From Atriophallophorus winterbourni (taxonomy: Eukaryota; Platyhelminthes; Trematoda; Plagiorchiida; Microphallidae): a DNA stretch of 64,000 nt. Positions 58,701 through 63,814 of the stretch are shown here, one piece after another; position 1 is the first letter of the stretch; the number at the start of each line of letters is the position of its first letter. The DNA lies in contig JACCGJ010000238.1 of NCBI GenBank assembly GCA_013407085.1, forward strand, positions 1 through 64,000, written 5' to 3'. The notes beneath the pieces are model-generated. The model did not search any database and was not told where the DNA came from. It was given only the letters and a program-made list of their open reading frames with translations. The position numbers and the translations under genes were made by a program.

Positions 58701-61700
58701 TGGCCAGATATTGTAGCGTTAACAGAAACGTGGTTCCGGTTATCGCTGTCTGATAATGAAATCTGTCCGACACGTCTTTATTCTGGCAAGGCCGTTTAAG
58801 TGATTCGGGGGAGGAGCTGCACCTTAATTCAAACAATCATTTAAATGTAAAGTTATGAAGTTATGATTATCAAGTTATAATCTATCTGATACCTTGCTCA
58901 CCCACTATTACTTCAGGTGACGATCATATTATTGTGGTAATCTCTCATTCTCCAACAGCAACGCCTGATCAAAACTATGAACTACTCAACGGGTCGCGCC
59001 ATGTGATAACGCGGCATAAAGCATTAATAGCAGAGGTCTTCAAACTCCAACATCTTTGTAGCAGAAACGATCACCCGTCACAAACATTTGACCATCGATT
59101 GGCAATGAATTCCGCACCTCACGTTCATGGATTCACTTGCATATGAGAATCTGACTAACCATCTACGCTGGACCTAATAATTGTATCAGAGCTTTCCGCT
59201 GTAGAAAACATTGTCCATGAACCGCCAATTGGACGAAGCGATCATATGGTGTACGTTTGTTGCGCTAGGCTTTGAAGCGACGTAACATTTGTGTTAGAAC
59301 AGTTAACTACGTTGCTTTGTTTACTGCTCAGCATGTTATGAGTGTTGTACATTGTGATTACGCCAATCCGCAAAGATGTTAGTGGTCTCGCTTACAGCAT
59401 ATAATATCAATACTAGTCGAAAAACAATATAATAAACGTTCAGGCGAAAACGTCTCAATATAGCAACTTCAAACACCTTTGTTCCCATCATATTGTTGCC
59501 ACATAACACGAGCAATTGTTTAAATTTGGCAAATGTGAAGGACGCTTTTATTAAATACACTTGCTCTTAAATACTTATTTCCACTACTCGTTTAGAAAAT
59601 CTCATCCAGTAATCATTTCTAAGGAAGATAAAAGTGTATAATTACACGTTGACGCGTTCGCAAAAGTAAGTTTGCTTTGTATGATTATAACCTGTCAAAC
59701 AGAAACGTGATTTTTAAAACCGCCATTTCGGTACGATGGATTCAATTTCAGTGTCCTCCTTTTCATTATGAATTTTACTTTTTTTAAACTATTTCCGAAG
59801 GTTCTTTATGTCACAGAAACGTTTGCCCTGGGATTGAACTTGCCAGCTCGGACCGTCTTCTTTACCGCAGCGCGAAAGTTTGAGGGCAGTCAATATCGCC
59901 CCATCTCTTCTGAAGAGTACATCCAGATGTCCGGCCGTGCTGGACGTCGTGGCAAAGACGATCATGGTACCGTTATTCTAACATGGGACACTCTGCTCTC
60001 ATTGACGGATGTTCGTAATATACTATCAATGAAGCCTGACAATTTGGAATCTACCTTCCATTTGACCGAATATATGATATTAAATTCGATGCAAAAAAAT
60101 GGTGTAAACCCCGAAATGATGCTGGAGAAAAATTTCTACCAGTTTCAAAATAAATCCCGGTTGCCAGTTATGGCGAAAGGTAAGTCATGGTTTCACGTCG
60201 ATCAAGTTTGTTACAACATTCTGGCTTTTATTTACCTCGAATTCTTGCTACTGGCGCGTTTAAGCTAGAACGATTATTGCGATGGACCTTGTTCTGGCTT
60301 TTATTTACCTCGAATTCTTGCTACTGGCGCGTTTAAGCTAGAACGATTATTGCGATGGACCTTGTTCAAAAGTTAAAAAGCCAAGTCACTCGAATAAATA
60401 AAATACTTGAGGAGGCAGTCAATGTCTCCCTTGACTTGTTGATTACTTTTAGGTAGCCTGTACCTTGACATTGTCATCCTCACCATTATCAGTATTGACA
60501 TTACACCGTTAAAACGTACTTGGTGCTTAAAGCCCATACAACCATTGAAATATAACTTTCTGAAAGATGGTAAAGGGCGAAAATTAAACAGCTTTGGAAT
60601 CTACGGAAGAATAAGTATAAACAAACTGGAATGATGTGCCTATACCACGATTGTAACATGCATCCAATCAAATTTCATGAATAAGTAGATCGACATCAGC
60701 ATATCTATGGCAGGCTTGGACGTGGGATGACGCATTCCATTATCCAGAAATCCTTGCTCTCAAGCATTCTCAGCATCCTTTTAGACACAGCGGTATCCTG
60801 TAAAGTGTGGTCTTTGTCAATTCTAAAGCATGAGATTTTTACAAGCTAACTTTGTTAAAATTTGCTACAGGTTTTGTAGACCCTGGGTCAACTCCACAGC
60901 AATCACAATCGAATGGAATCCTGTTCTTCGTGGATGAGTTGCAAGCGCGCAAGCATCTGCTACGACGTTTAGATTATTGCTCCGAAGATGATGTGCTTCG
61001 GTTCAAAGGTCGCGTTGCGTGCGAAATATCAATGGAGGATGGGATCCTTTTGACGGAGCTTCTGCTTGGGGACCTATTCTCTCAATTAGCACCAGCACAA
61101 ATTGCTGGCGTTCTCTCTTGCTTCGTTGAACAAAGGTTTCCCGCGGATACCAAGAAAGTTCCGTTGAAGTCTGATATGGTGCAAGCGCTAACGAAAATAC
61201 AGGTTTGCACAACTTTCTTTATCGGGATTCGCTTATATTTAATGTTATTGATCCGACCGAACATTATGCACCCGGTTTATTTTACCTGTGATTAAACGAG
61301 AAATATCATTCTTCCAGGCAAGACCGATTTTTGTATTTTAAGGGTTGTTTGCAAAACTTCAAGTCGATTTCTACCACACAAGTCGAATTTATAAATGATT
61401 CAACGGTGATCGAATGACGATATTATACCACATTGAGTTTAATTTCGATTGCCAAATATGGCCCGAGAGAATTCGCTTTTTAATTCTCGTTCTTTATAAA
61501 TTTATTTATAACTTATTTATATAATTTGCGTGGCTTATATCATCAGTATGCGTTCAAGGTAATTCAAGGTTTTAACTGGTTTAAAACGCATCCAACTGAA
61601 AAATAACCATCGAAAAGTAAAAAATGAAATGTAAATGTATAGAAACAATATAAGTAAATAGTTTAATCAGTTTATAGTATTTGAAAATCGAATGATCAAC

Positions 61701-63141
61701 TAAGAACTCATCTAATTTAATTTTAAACATATCCAAGCTGGTTGAGTGGATAACGGTCTAAGATAGACTGTTTCAAGTTAAGCAGAGGCGGACAGAATCA
61801 AACTGCTATTTACACTTTAGGCGGGAATGGTTTACCACTGGCGTATAATGATGGATTTGAAAGTTCCTCGTATCCCTTCGAATCAACGGTCCTTGTTAAT
61901 GAAGGTATGGCGTATGAATTGTTTTGTAAATTGGGATAACGTATCCTCTGATTCGTCGATAACGAAAGATCATGTAATATAAACGGGTTGTAGGGTGGAA
62001 TTACTACGCATAAATATATCCAATTTGTTTCTGAAAATCCTTTCAATAGATGACTGCACAACATCTGACAGTAGGGAGTTCCATAAGTTTAAATATATCC
62101 AAATCGCTTTGTAAGCGTAAACAGTCCACGCTTGACGTGATTCGCCTCCAAATTTTAACATCGTCCGCAATGAGAACCGTTTTGACTGTGACAAGTTTCT
62201 CAAGGTCGTTAATGCAAACCAAAAAGAGAACCGGACCAAGTACCGAGCCTTTTAAGACAGTATTCATTATCCTCAGAAATATCGTGGGCGAAAATTTCCA
62301 CAATGCCCGTTTGAGCAGATTGAAGACATGATGCTTTTTAACGTCAGTGGTTGTTTGAAGTGAGGCTTTTATCCTGAAGCATATTTTGTTACAAACACAC
62401 AGGTCATCCGTAACTGGCCTTCACAAAGCAAGCGGAGATACCGAGAAATTTGTAACCAGAATATACAATACTGTCTCTAAGCTCGATAAAATAATTTATT
62501 CGAAAATTTGTTTGTGTGATTGTGATTTGTTTGTGTGTGATATTTCTCAAGTTACTCATCATGCTGTATGATAAGAGCGTTCGGACAGAATATTGCCAAT
62601 ACTTTTAGTGTTCTATTAGCGATCATCCTTTGGTCTTTGATTAACTTGAAGTGAATGTCAAATAAATTGAGATGATGCTGTAACAACACTCAGCAGAAGT
62701 AATTTTGCAAGCGACTCTATATGCCACGTCATATAGGTTAGAAACGCTTTGGTATGCTTATTAATTGTTTCGATCAGTTGAACCAGAAGATAAAGCAATA
62801 ATTCTAAATTTTATTGAGCGTATTATTAACGTTTCAGGAAAAAGCAAGGTTTCTTTCTCGCCTGGCAGCCGAGTATCGTATTGGTAGTGCGAAATCTTTG
62901 GGCAAAAGTGTCGATTATTTCGCTTATGGAGAAGACTATGTCAAACAGTTCACCGGGGAATTGATGGAAGTCGCGCGTTCATGGGCCGAGGGAGTCAGTT
63001 TTGCCGAACTTTTGGAAATTACCTCCATGTTTGAAGGAAGTATCATTCGATGTTTGCGCCGGTTACATGAAGTATTACGCCAGATGGAACAAGCGGCCAA
63101 AATCGCGGGAAACAGCGAATTACAAATGAAGTTTTCTAAAG
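31685..63141 (+). CDS. MTR4/SKI2-like exosome RNA helicase gene (ten exons; 3' incomplete)
   Basis: Ten exons with matching phases encode about 720 residues: 31685-31753, 31790-31962, 31997-32194, 34654-34945, 48053-48143, 50553-50684, 55882-56072, 59801-60179, 60871-61202, 62838-63141. By recall of the family, the protein aligns throughout with MTR4 (nuclear exosome/TRAMP cofactor, a 3'-5' RNA helicase): CEHE entry, Walker A, SAT, motifs IV-VI, winged helix and helical-bundle C-terminus. The closest-looking C-terminal block ([12 protein letters not shown]) favours MTR4 over SKI2. Three oddities: motif II is DEVQ at residues 161-164, motif I reads SAPTSAGKT where MTR4 has His, and the ~270-residue arch is missing between exons 8 and 9. 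The short N-terminus (about 20 residues before CEHE) and the missing last exon are further limits. It could be a divergent paralog rather than the canonical MTR4. Confidence 0.88.
31790..31962 (+). CDS. Helicase exon 2 (Q-like motif and Walker A)
   Basis: Residues 24-81: [16 protein letters not shown], then [17 protein letters not shown]. The GKT ATP-binding loop is intact, with Pro where MTR4 usually has His (SAHTSAGKT). The chosen donor GA|GTTCGT gives AEYAIA across the 34-base intron 31963-31996, as in MTR4; the neighbouring GTGCGT would break the frame. Confidence 0.9.
31997..32194 (+). CDS. Helicase exon 3 (motifs Ia, Ib)
   Basis: Residues 81-147: [20 protein letters not shown] and [10 protein letters not shown] (motif Ia), [10 protein letters not shown] (motif Ib), [15 protein letters not shown]. 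The donor CG|GTAAGT is a consensus site. These segments bind RNA in the first RecA domain. Confidence 0.93.
32495..32945 (-). repeat. Hammerhead-family short retroposon fragments
   Basis: Two adjacent minus-strand copies share TCCGGTCGT, AAATGCATGCAAATAAG-like and GATTCAAGC...TGG blocks with the plus-strand copy at 55440-55720. In the first, CTGATGA (32692-32686) is followed by GAAT instead of GAAA and then CCGGTC. In the second the core is CCGATGA. Both ribozymes look dead. Confidence 0.55.
34245..34510 (+). repeat. Short retroposon with hammerhead motif
   Basis: Plus-strand member of the family shared with 50050-50335: both carry CTGANGA, GAAACCGGTAGTGG, GTGTAAGGGAT and GGGATGTGAGCA in the same order and spacing. 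No protein. The family body upstream of the ribozyme is AT-rich and diverged. Confidence 0.6.
34425..34462 (+). ncRNA. Hammerhead-like motif, family 2
   Basis: Stem I CCAC/GTGG (34425-34428 with 34459-34462), core CTGATGA (34429-34435), stem II GGC/GCC with a C-A mismatch at its base, GAAA (34449-34452), stem III from palindrome ACCGGT, and cleavage triplet GTA. The core is complete, but the mismatch next to the core may reduce activity. Confidence 0.55.
34654..34945 (+). CDS. Helicase exon 4 (motifs II and III; DEVQ)
   Basis: Residues 147-244: [48 protein letters not shown] (motif III), [17 protein letters not shown], ending AVNEN. Motif II is DEVQ, the Gln codon CAA at 34703-34705, where the Ski2-like family has DExH. 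Surrounding residues are well conserved, so the change is not general decay. The acceptor CCTTTAG| and donor AAT|GTAAGT are consensus. Confidence 0.93.
35070..35125 (-). ncRNA. Relic Penelope-type hammerhead
   Basis: Minus strand: stem I GTTGAG/CACAGC (one mismatch), core CTGATGC (35118-35112, last base C instead of A), stem II TGTCAT region pairing with GTGGC through wobbles, GAAA (35092-35089), then CGTC with cleavage after GTC (35087-35085). The bases GCGAAACGTCCAC are almost identical to the Penelope-like copy at 41147-41158. Only the 3' end of such an element seems to be left. Confidence 0.55.
35222..36620 (+). pseudogene. LINE endonuclease and RT fragment
   Basis: Endonuclease C-terminus at 35222-35580 ([10 protein letters not shown], then [20 protein letters not shown] and [14 protein letters not shown]), a linker at 35580-35861, and RT palm entry at 36090-36509 ([49 protein letters not shown]). 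Catalytic RT motifs downstream are not readable. GDSN replaces GDFN. Same general clade as 43560-45965 but a separate copy. Confidence 0.7.
36621..37389 (+). other. Probable LINE remains; nothing certain
   Basis: It follows a broken RT fragment and precedes a LINE endonuclease start, in the same orientation. No conserved motif is legible. A GGTGGCCGAGT string near 36880 resembles a tRNA A box, but no B box follows. Confidence 0.3.
37390..37589 (+). pseudogene. LINE endonuclease, 5' part (split by BEL/Pao)
   Basis: Reads [20 protein letters not shown] and LQCHSV, the GGGVALY block of LINE endonucleases. It stops at the target site CGATC (37585-37589). The frame resumes after the BEL/Pao element at 43565 with [15 protein letters not shown] then TISVVYRS, the next endonuclease strand, so the two halves belong to one element. 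Confidence 0.75.
37590..37971 (-). repeat. BEL/Pao 3' LTR
   Basis: About 382 bases. On the minus strand it begins TGTTGGATCCTTTCACC and ends CAATACAATCAAAA-like at 37590. It matches the split right LTR with only a handful of differences. It contains the end of the long frame, so the last codons of the predicted protein are LTR-encoded. Confidence 0.85.
37936..40656 (-). CDS. BEL/Pao Gag-protease with in-frame foreign module
   Basis: An uninterrupted frame; the likely start is the ATG at 40656 (MPRTRTGK), although the frame stays open to an LTR-internal ATG at 40872. From the 40656 start: a DUF1759-like Gag region at residues 190-370 ([14 protein letters not shown]...), zinc knuckles at 405-472 ([23 protein letters not shown]), and a DUF1758 aspartyl protease at 500-650 ([20 protein letters not shown], active-site DNGS in place of DTG/DSG). 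Residues about 704-820 are Ser/Ala/Lys-rich with an internal repeat (GSKRNATSS... and GSKRAAASS..., each followed by DDDVAV or DNDVAV) and look unlike pol. Beyond that the frame reads through the integrase tail out of phase. Gag packages RNA and protease matures Gag. Confidence 0.85.
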   Translation of the reverse strand: MPRTRTGKSSSKFDDVILNPDPVYELSTIFNNSPDKSVHTPIRIPSSNDNFNNLPLNSAILTLPVQHRPPSLGDVKGVESKAFDDHKERRRKLAKEIYEEEIAIKLKELDICRHSLEAKLNMMHDFDSFDDIKGDNEIDPILMRKHAPSPLHSSKSGNECPVLSNAELCEMPMNASGSTRYCDMRGDGLPKIDIDKFDGNPMEFCKFVKAFEMTIEDRIYNDNRKLMYLLHYCSGSAKDAIEHCVNLPDSEGYCQARRILKTEFGRPHDIVQSFLKEILNGDIINQNDIGSLRNLTRRMRNCELAFGQLNRLGELNNMTNVKLIVERLPKHLRYKWAERVDEIIRYDEEPTFGNLVSFLDRQVSIATNCFGTLASGRELNASSPMSMNTRKVHMNVISTTESYRCPECSMSHTLQECTVFDRLPHDEKVVRIKTFRLCFNCLQPNHRVADCRVPTRCGKDGCNGKHHRLLHRTVKGESEIMINSTRTRSCGSLLSIIPVRVMGPNGVVLTNAFLDNGSDATLVTADLADELGLSGEQAYIDVTSVHGTRKQKTTVTSFGIQSLHDGVKVDVDQAYVMNSLPVKEVTFPEQSLKHLNHLSDLKLIRIPDKRVHILLGVNVPEVHWVLEQRLGRAKQPFAHLTPLGWTIIGPTSTALCEASMNCLSTQRDIAEDVTLFDSEFCNNRDNCALSVSVKDKHIISKANVIGKSAGLLGSGSKRNATSSFDSRDDDVAVVAAENAKVAALSTKATPLITKGSSLTGAAGSKRAAASSSGSDSSDNDVAVSCVKAMSSASPANSKKAGLPSPVVVGTKRLSSPGPDLTNSITGVNLLSVTMFSARTRMHRAVRGKGLSYLMQTNMCVKYCIALQMESLNEIYAEYGFWNVIIVRKPRWLWWACWILSPSNIDL
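37990..38190 (-). pseudogene. BEL/Pao integrase C-terminal remnant
   Basis: In a minus-strand frame different from gag-pro, about 60 codons read [20 protein letters not shown], then [20 protein letters not shown] and a stop, the DUF5641-type tail found at the end of BEL/Pao pol. It is all that remains of pol and shows that the deletion removed everything between protease and this tail. Confidence 0.75.
38195..38550 (-). other. Ser/Ala-rich module replacing pol
   Basis: About 117 codons in frame with protease: [40 protein letters not shown], then a second similar unit [20 protein letters not shown] with DVAVS, and [12 protein letters not shown]. The composition (basic SKR motifs plus acidic Ser/Asp runs) is like nucleolar or chromatin proteins. 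Most simply it is a host exon or an unrelated repeat captured at the pol deletion. Its source is unknown. Confidence 0.6.
40756..41071 (-). repeat. BEL/Pao 5' LTR, inner part
   Basis: Matches 37590-37905 almost exactly. The LTR is broken at TGGAAAG (41065-41071) by the Penelope-like insertion and resumes at 43495. Confidence 0.85.
41139..41190 (-). ncRNA. Hammerhead ribozyme of the Penelope-like element
   Basis: Minus strand: stem I TG/CA plus AGTT/AACT (41190-41187 with 41142-41139) around an internal loop; core CTGATGA (41183-41177); six-pair stem II GTCATC/GATGAC with loop TAGCCT; GAAA (41157-41154); two-pair stem III AC/GT; cleavage after GTC between 41150 and 41149. The extremely short stem III is the form reported for Penelope-element hammerheads, which are thought to work as dimers. 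Confidence 0.75.
41255..43445 (-). pseudogene. Penelope RT/GIY-YIG polyprotein (frameshifted)
   Basis: Three overlapping frames. N-terminal part 43445-43080 ([19 protein letters not shown]). RT 43076-41457 with [37 protein letters not shown] (motif A), [11 protein letters not shown] (motif B-like), [12 protein letters not shown] (motif C, YVDD) and [15 protein letters not shown] begins [19 protein letters not shown] and, after a frameshift near 41545, continues in 41540-41255 with [13 protein letters not shown] and the catalytic-type [10 protein letters not shown] stop separates the N-terminal part from RT near 43077. The usual KIHK, DVTALF and YVDD landmarks are intact, so the copy is recent but disabled. 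Confidence 0.87.
43495..43559 (-). repeat. BEL/Pao 5' LTR, outer part
   Basis: Continues the right LTR after the Penelope-like insertion and ends at GGATCCAACA (43559). Three substitutions relative to the left LTR are visible here. The CGATC duplication follows at 43560-43564. Confidence 0.85.
43560..45965 (+). pseudogene. LINE, 3' part after the BEL/Pao insertion
   Basis: Resumes the endonuclease of 37390-37589, then a GAT microsatellite (43664-43690), [16 protein letters not shown] (43739), [12 protein letters not shown] and [15 protein letters not shown], a linker ([17 protein letters not shown]), RT palm pieces ([41 protein letters not shown]; the catalytic block reads FAYD rather than FADD), thumb at 45070-45414 and C-terminus at 45522-45932 ([31 protein letters not shown]). 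The 3' end near 45955 has GTGGTGTTGTAAAGTATTAA. Multiple stops: inactive. Confidence 0.78.
46010..46175 (+). repeat. Truncated LINE 3' end
   Basis: Ends with TTCTGTGGTTTTTTGCAAAG and TGCATTTTACACCATTAAAAC, a diverged version of the LINE terminus seen at 45900-45950. No coding part is left. Confidence 0.45.
46349..46424. repeat. Long near-perfect hairpin
   Basis: Arms 46355-46380 and 46388-46413 are perfect 26-base inverted repeats around the 7-base loop CGATTCA. The stem extends outwards through CATCTT/AAGATG after a small bulge. Related sequence (GAAAATTTGCAATGAATCGG) occurs about 120 bases upstream and again near 46730. It looks like a fused inverted pair of one repeat, possibly a foldback element. 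No transposase nearby. Confidence 0.7.
46425..48052. other. No gene seen (intron)
   Basis: AT-rich intronic sequence. Short open frames, including one running into exon 5, lack recognisable domains. Confidence 0.4.
48053..48143 (+). CDS. Helicase exon 5
   Basis: Residues 245-275: [19 protein letters not shown] onward, matching GDFREDNFNTAMQVLRDA after the VDEN segment of MTR4. The acceptor TTCCAG| and donor GCAA|GTATGT fit, and the phases (0 in, 1 out) join exons 4 and 6 exactly. The exon is small and sits between two large transposon-filled introns. Confidence 0.82.
48225..49870 (-). mobile_element. piggyBac transposon relic
   Basis: Minus-strand transposase remains lie inside helicase intron 5. 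A candidate end is TTAA followed by CCCATAACTGCC at 48225-48240, fitting the TTAA target and CCC...CTGCC-type terminus of piggyBac elements. A matching opposite end was not found; GAGGCAGTCATA near 49990 is only a weak candidate. Confidence 0.65.
48538..49850 (-). pseudogene. piggyBac transposase, frameshifted with N-terminal deletion
   Basis: An acidic N-terminus ([20 protein letters not shown], about 49780-49720) runs straight into [19 protein letters not shown] and [19 protein letters not shown], so about 200 residues are missing. The catalytic aspartates are recognisable: CVDEQ (first), FDNWFTS (second, just after a one-base frameshift near 49355) and [14 protein letters not shown] (third). 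After [20 protein letters not shown] a second frameshift near 48880 leads through another frame to the Cys-rich tail ([20 protein letters not shown]) and a stop at 48540-48538. Inactive. Confidence 0.85.
50050..50335 (+). repeat. Short retroposon with degenerate hammerhead
   Basis: Shares GAAACCGGTAGTGG, GTGTAAGGGATNGGGATGTGAGCA with 34440-34490. The core CTGACGA (50159-50165; position 7 may vary) and GAAA (50179-50182) are present, but stem II (TGGC/AGCA) needs a bulge and stem I hardly pairs. The downstream part, to CGTTGTACGAACC, resembles bases 310-430. Confidence 0.55.
50553..50684 (+). CDS. Helicase exon 6 (motif IV)
   Basis: Residues 275-319: [20 protein letters not shown] then [18 protein letters not shown], matching MTR4 FKIVKMIMERNFQPVIIFSF with SKKDCE. 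The acceptor TATTCAG| and donor CCG|GTACGT fit. It opens the second RecA domain. Confidence 0.88.
51045..51700 (-). pseudogene. RTE-like LINE ORF2 C-terminal part
   Basis: About 216 codons: [56 protein letters not shown], then [14 protein letters not shown] and a terminal finger [20 protein letters not shown] followed by C. The finger probably binds nucleic acid. It is separated from the RT by a frameshift near 51700. Confidence 0.85.
51692..52984 (-). pseudogene. RTE-like LINE ORF2 reverse transcriptase
   Basis: The RT frame starts in context at about 52865 (codons above that are out of frame): [60 protein letters not shown] (motif A), [19 protein letters not shown] (motif B), [13 protein letters not shown] (motif C), [15 protein letters not shown]. 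All catalytic aspartates are present. The missing link to the endonuclease is a single frameshift. Confidence 0.88.
52845..54254 (-). pseudogene. RTE-like LINE ORF2 endonuclease
   Basis: The ATG at 54254 begins a 469-codon frame: [19 protein letters not shown] (catalytic Glu), [36 protein letters not shown] (Asp/Asn), [23 protein letters not shown] (catalytic Asp-His). Complete endonuclease domain with no internal stop. It ends prematurely at 52845 because of the frameshift into RT. Confidence 0.88.
54255..55025 (-). other. GC-rich 5' leader of the RTE-like LINE
   Basis: About 770 bases markedly richer in G and C than their surroundings, upstream of the endonuclease ATG. No conserved ORF1 is seen. 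Probably the element's 5' UTR and internal promoter. The outer limit is placed where AT-rich intron sequence resumes. Confidence 0.5.
55440..55720 (+). repeat. Short retroposon with hammerhead motif
   Basis: Plus-strand copy of the family at 32495-32945. Shared blocks are GGTCGTG, GGGTGT, GAAATGCATGCAAAT and AGCTTAACCCCAT-like. No protein coding. Confidence 0.6.
55558..55600 (+). ncRNA. Hammerhead motif, family 2, core C3 changed
   Basis: Stem I CCC+TAC (55558-55563) pairs with GTG+GGG (one bulged T), core TTGATGA (55564-55570), perfect stem II GTGC/GCAC with loop GAACA, GAAA (55584-55587), stem III palindrome ACCGGT and cleavage triplet GTC. The first core base is T instead of the invariant C, which should abolish or strongly reduce cleavage. 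Confidence 0.6.
55882..56072 (+). CDS. Helicase exon 7
   Basis: Residues 319-382: [40 protein letters not shown] and IFFAKGLLK, matching MTR4 AIDCLSDEDKKLPQVEHVLP and RGIGIHHGGLLPILKE. The acceptor AACCAG| and donor AAAG|GTAACG fit. Part of the second RecA domain, with motif IVa-like GVHHSG. Confidence 0.95.
56468..57108 (+). mobile_element. hAT (Charlie-like) transposon nested in a TIR element
   Basis: Ends CAGTGGTTCTTAACC (56468) and GGTTAAGAACCACTG (57108) form the typical Charlie-type hAT terminal inverted repeat. A perfect 8-base duplication GTCTAGCC flanks it (56460-56467 and 57109-57116), the hAT hallmark. It is internally deleted: about 640 bases with only a transposase tail. Confidence 0.92.
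56745..56941 (+). pseudogene. hAT transposase C-terminal dimerisation remnant
   Basis: The frame reads [20 protein letters not shown] then [15 protein letters not shown], a double stop, and [20 protein letters not shown], the conserved C-terminal hAT dimerisation block (YLCE..FS....IKTK.R..L). The catalytic part is absent. Confidence 0.85.
57303..58635. other. No gene seen (intron)
   Basis: Intronic sequence without recognisable domains. Bases 57840-58100 are somewhat richer in GC and contain GGTTCAAATCCGG, but no A box at tRNA spacing. Confidence 0.35.
58640..59280 (+). pseudogene. LINE endonuclease fragment
   Basis: Pieces in order: [11 protein letters not shown] and [11 protein letters not shown] near 58710, [15 protein letters not shown] at about 58920, then [17 protein letters not shown] and [12 protein letters not shown] near 59170-59250, which are the S.LDL...N...V..I....PLG.SDH block. 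Stops and frameshifts throughout; RT absent. Confidence 0.65.
59281..59800. other. No gene seen (intron 7 end)
   Basis: AT-rich intron sequence ending in a polypyrimidine-poor but usable acceptor CCGAAG at 59795-59800. Confidence 0.4.
59801..60179 (+). CDS. Helicase exon 8 (motifs V and VI)
   Basis: Residues 383-509: [20 protein letters not shown] (motif V), [20 protein letters not shown] (motif VI with both arginine fingers), [31 protein letters not shown]. All catalytic residues match MTR4. The exon stops right where the arch domain should begin. Donor AAAG|GTAAGT. Confidence 0.96.
60219..60364 (+). repeat. Perfect 73-bp tandem duplication in intron 8
   Basis: The unit from TTCTGGCTTTTATTTACC to GATGGACCTTG occurs twice in a row with no mismatch seen. 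The second copy ends where a short open segment with amphipathic character begins. Exact identity implies a very recent event or an assembly artefact. Confidence 0.85.
60338..60452 (+). other. Possible residual arch exon (doubtful)
   Basis: After TTTAAG at 60332-60337 a frame compatible with exon 8 reads [18 protein letters not shown] then [11 protein letters not shown], a helical pattern like the first arch helix of MTR4 (VVEKVKNSEEQYNKIV). It ends at TTTTAG|GTAGCC in phase 2, which does not join exon 9 (phase 1). Either a decayed arch exon or chance. Confidence 0.25.
60871..61202 (+). CDS. Helicase exon 9 (winged helix and start of helical bundle)
   Basis: Residues 509-619: a short linker ([20 protein letters not shown]) then [40 protein letters not shown] and [14 protein letters not shown], matching MTR4 MDELKCRKRVLRRLGF and [19 protein letters not shown]. 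The linker stands in place of the arch. Acceptor CTACAG| and donor CAG|GTTTGC. Confidence 0.95.
61545..62310 (-). pseudogene. CR1-like LINE RT/C-terminal fragment in intron 9
   Basis: Minus strand: [20 protein letters not shown] and [11 protein letters not shown] (RT motifs B and C, with IADD) at 62270-62160, then an internal deletion to [20 protein letters not shown] and NKLDIFMRS near 62080-62000. The 3' end on the minus strand reads CGTTTTAAACCAGTTAAAAC with CCTTGAATTA repeats at about 61590-61550, the family terminus. Confidence 0.75.
62311..62837. other. No gene seen (intron 9 end)
   Basis: AT-rich intron sequence with a TGTGATTGTGATTTGTTTGTGTG run near 62513. Ends in the acceptor GTTTCAG at 62831-62837. 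Confidence 0.4.
62838..63141 (+). CDS. Helicase exon 10 (C-terminal DSHCT helices)
   Basis: Residues 620-721: [72 protein letters not shown], matching the MTR4 C-terminus [20 protein letters not shown]. Donor AAAG|GTAATA, phase 1. The terminal KIKRDIVFAASLYL-type exon is not found in the remaining 860 bases and must lie downstream. Confidence 0.95.
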
Positions 63142-63810
63142 GTAATAAATACGGTTTCTGTAGTCGATTTCCTGAGGCATCTTGATTTGAAAGCTGCACT
63201 ACTTGATTATTTCAATGCCTCACTTATTTTTTCACTGTTGTGCGCAATGTCAAATGTCGGCATAGCCCCTTTATGTGTGAATGATTGAGGTATGTTTGTC
63301 GAGCGCGCTTGAAGAGTTTCGTATAGATGACGTTGTTTGTACTAGGCTCGTTTTCTGCGCAGTTTTTACTCTGCAGCCAGTTCATATAATAAAATGTACT
63401 CCATGGTGATTCAGTAGGAAATTTTTGAATAACATGTGGCCTTGAGCTAAGCAATGCCATGAAATTTAACTTAATCAAAGCAGAAAAGTGCACGAAGTGT
63501 AATTGCGCAGTTTGACGTAGCAATTATCTCAACGAAATTGCTCAGAATTTTTTTGCGCAGTTCACATGATAGAAACCTGTTGCCAATAGTAACGAACTGT
63601 CATTATATTTGAGAACTGCCGAAAATTGGGTAAAAAGAAATCATTGAGGAATTCAAGCTAATCAAATTGTGACACTATGCTTGTATCGTACATAAAGGAA
63701 TCGGATGACCTTTTCACAAATTGCACGCCGTACTTGAACTTGGATTCTCTTTTCTTTGAGAGGGTAACATAAGTTCGGTATCATTTGTATTTATATTGTA
63801 AATGGGAAAG
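63142..63810. other. Start of intron 10; no gene seen
   Basis: No final helicase exon, repeat or RNA gene recognised before the RTE-like copy at the window edge. Confidence 0.4.
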
Positions 63811-63814
63811 ATAT

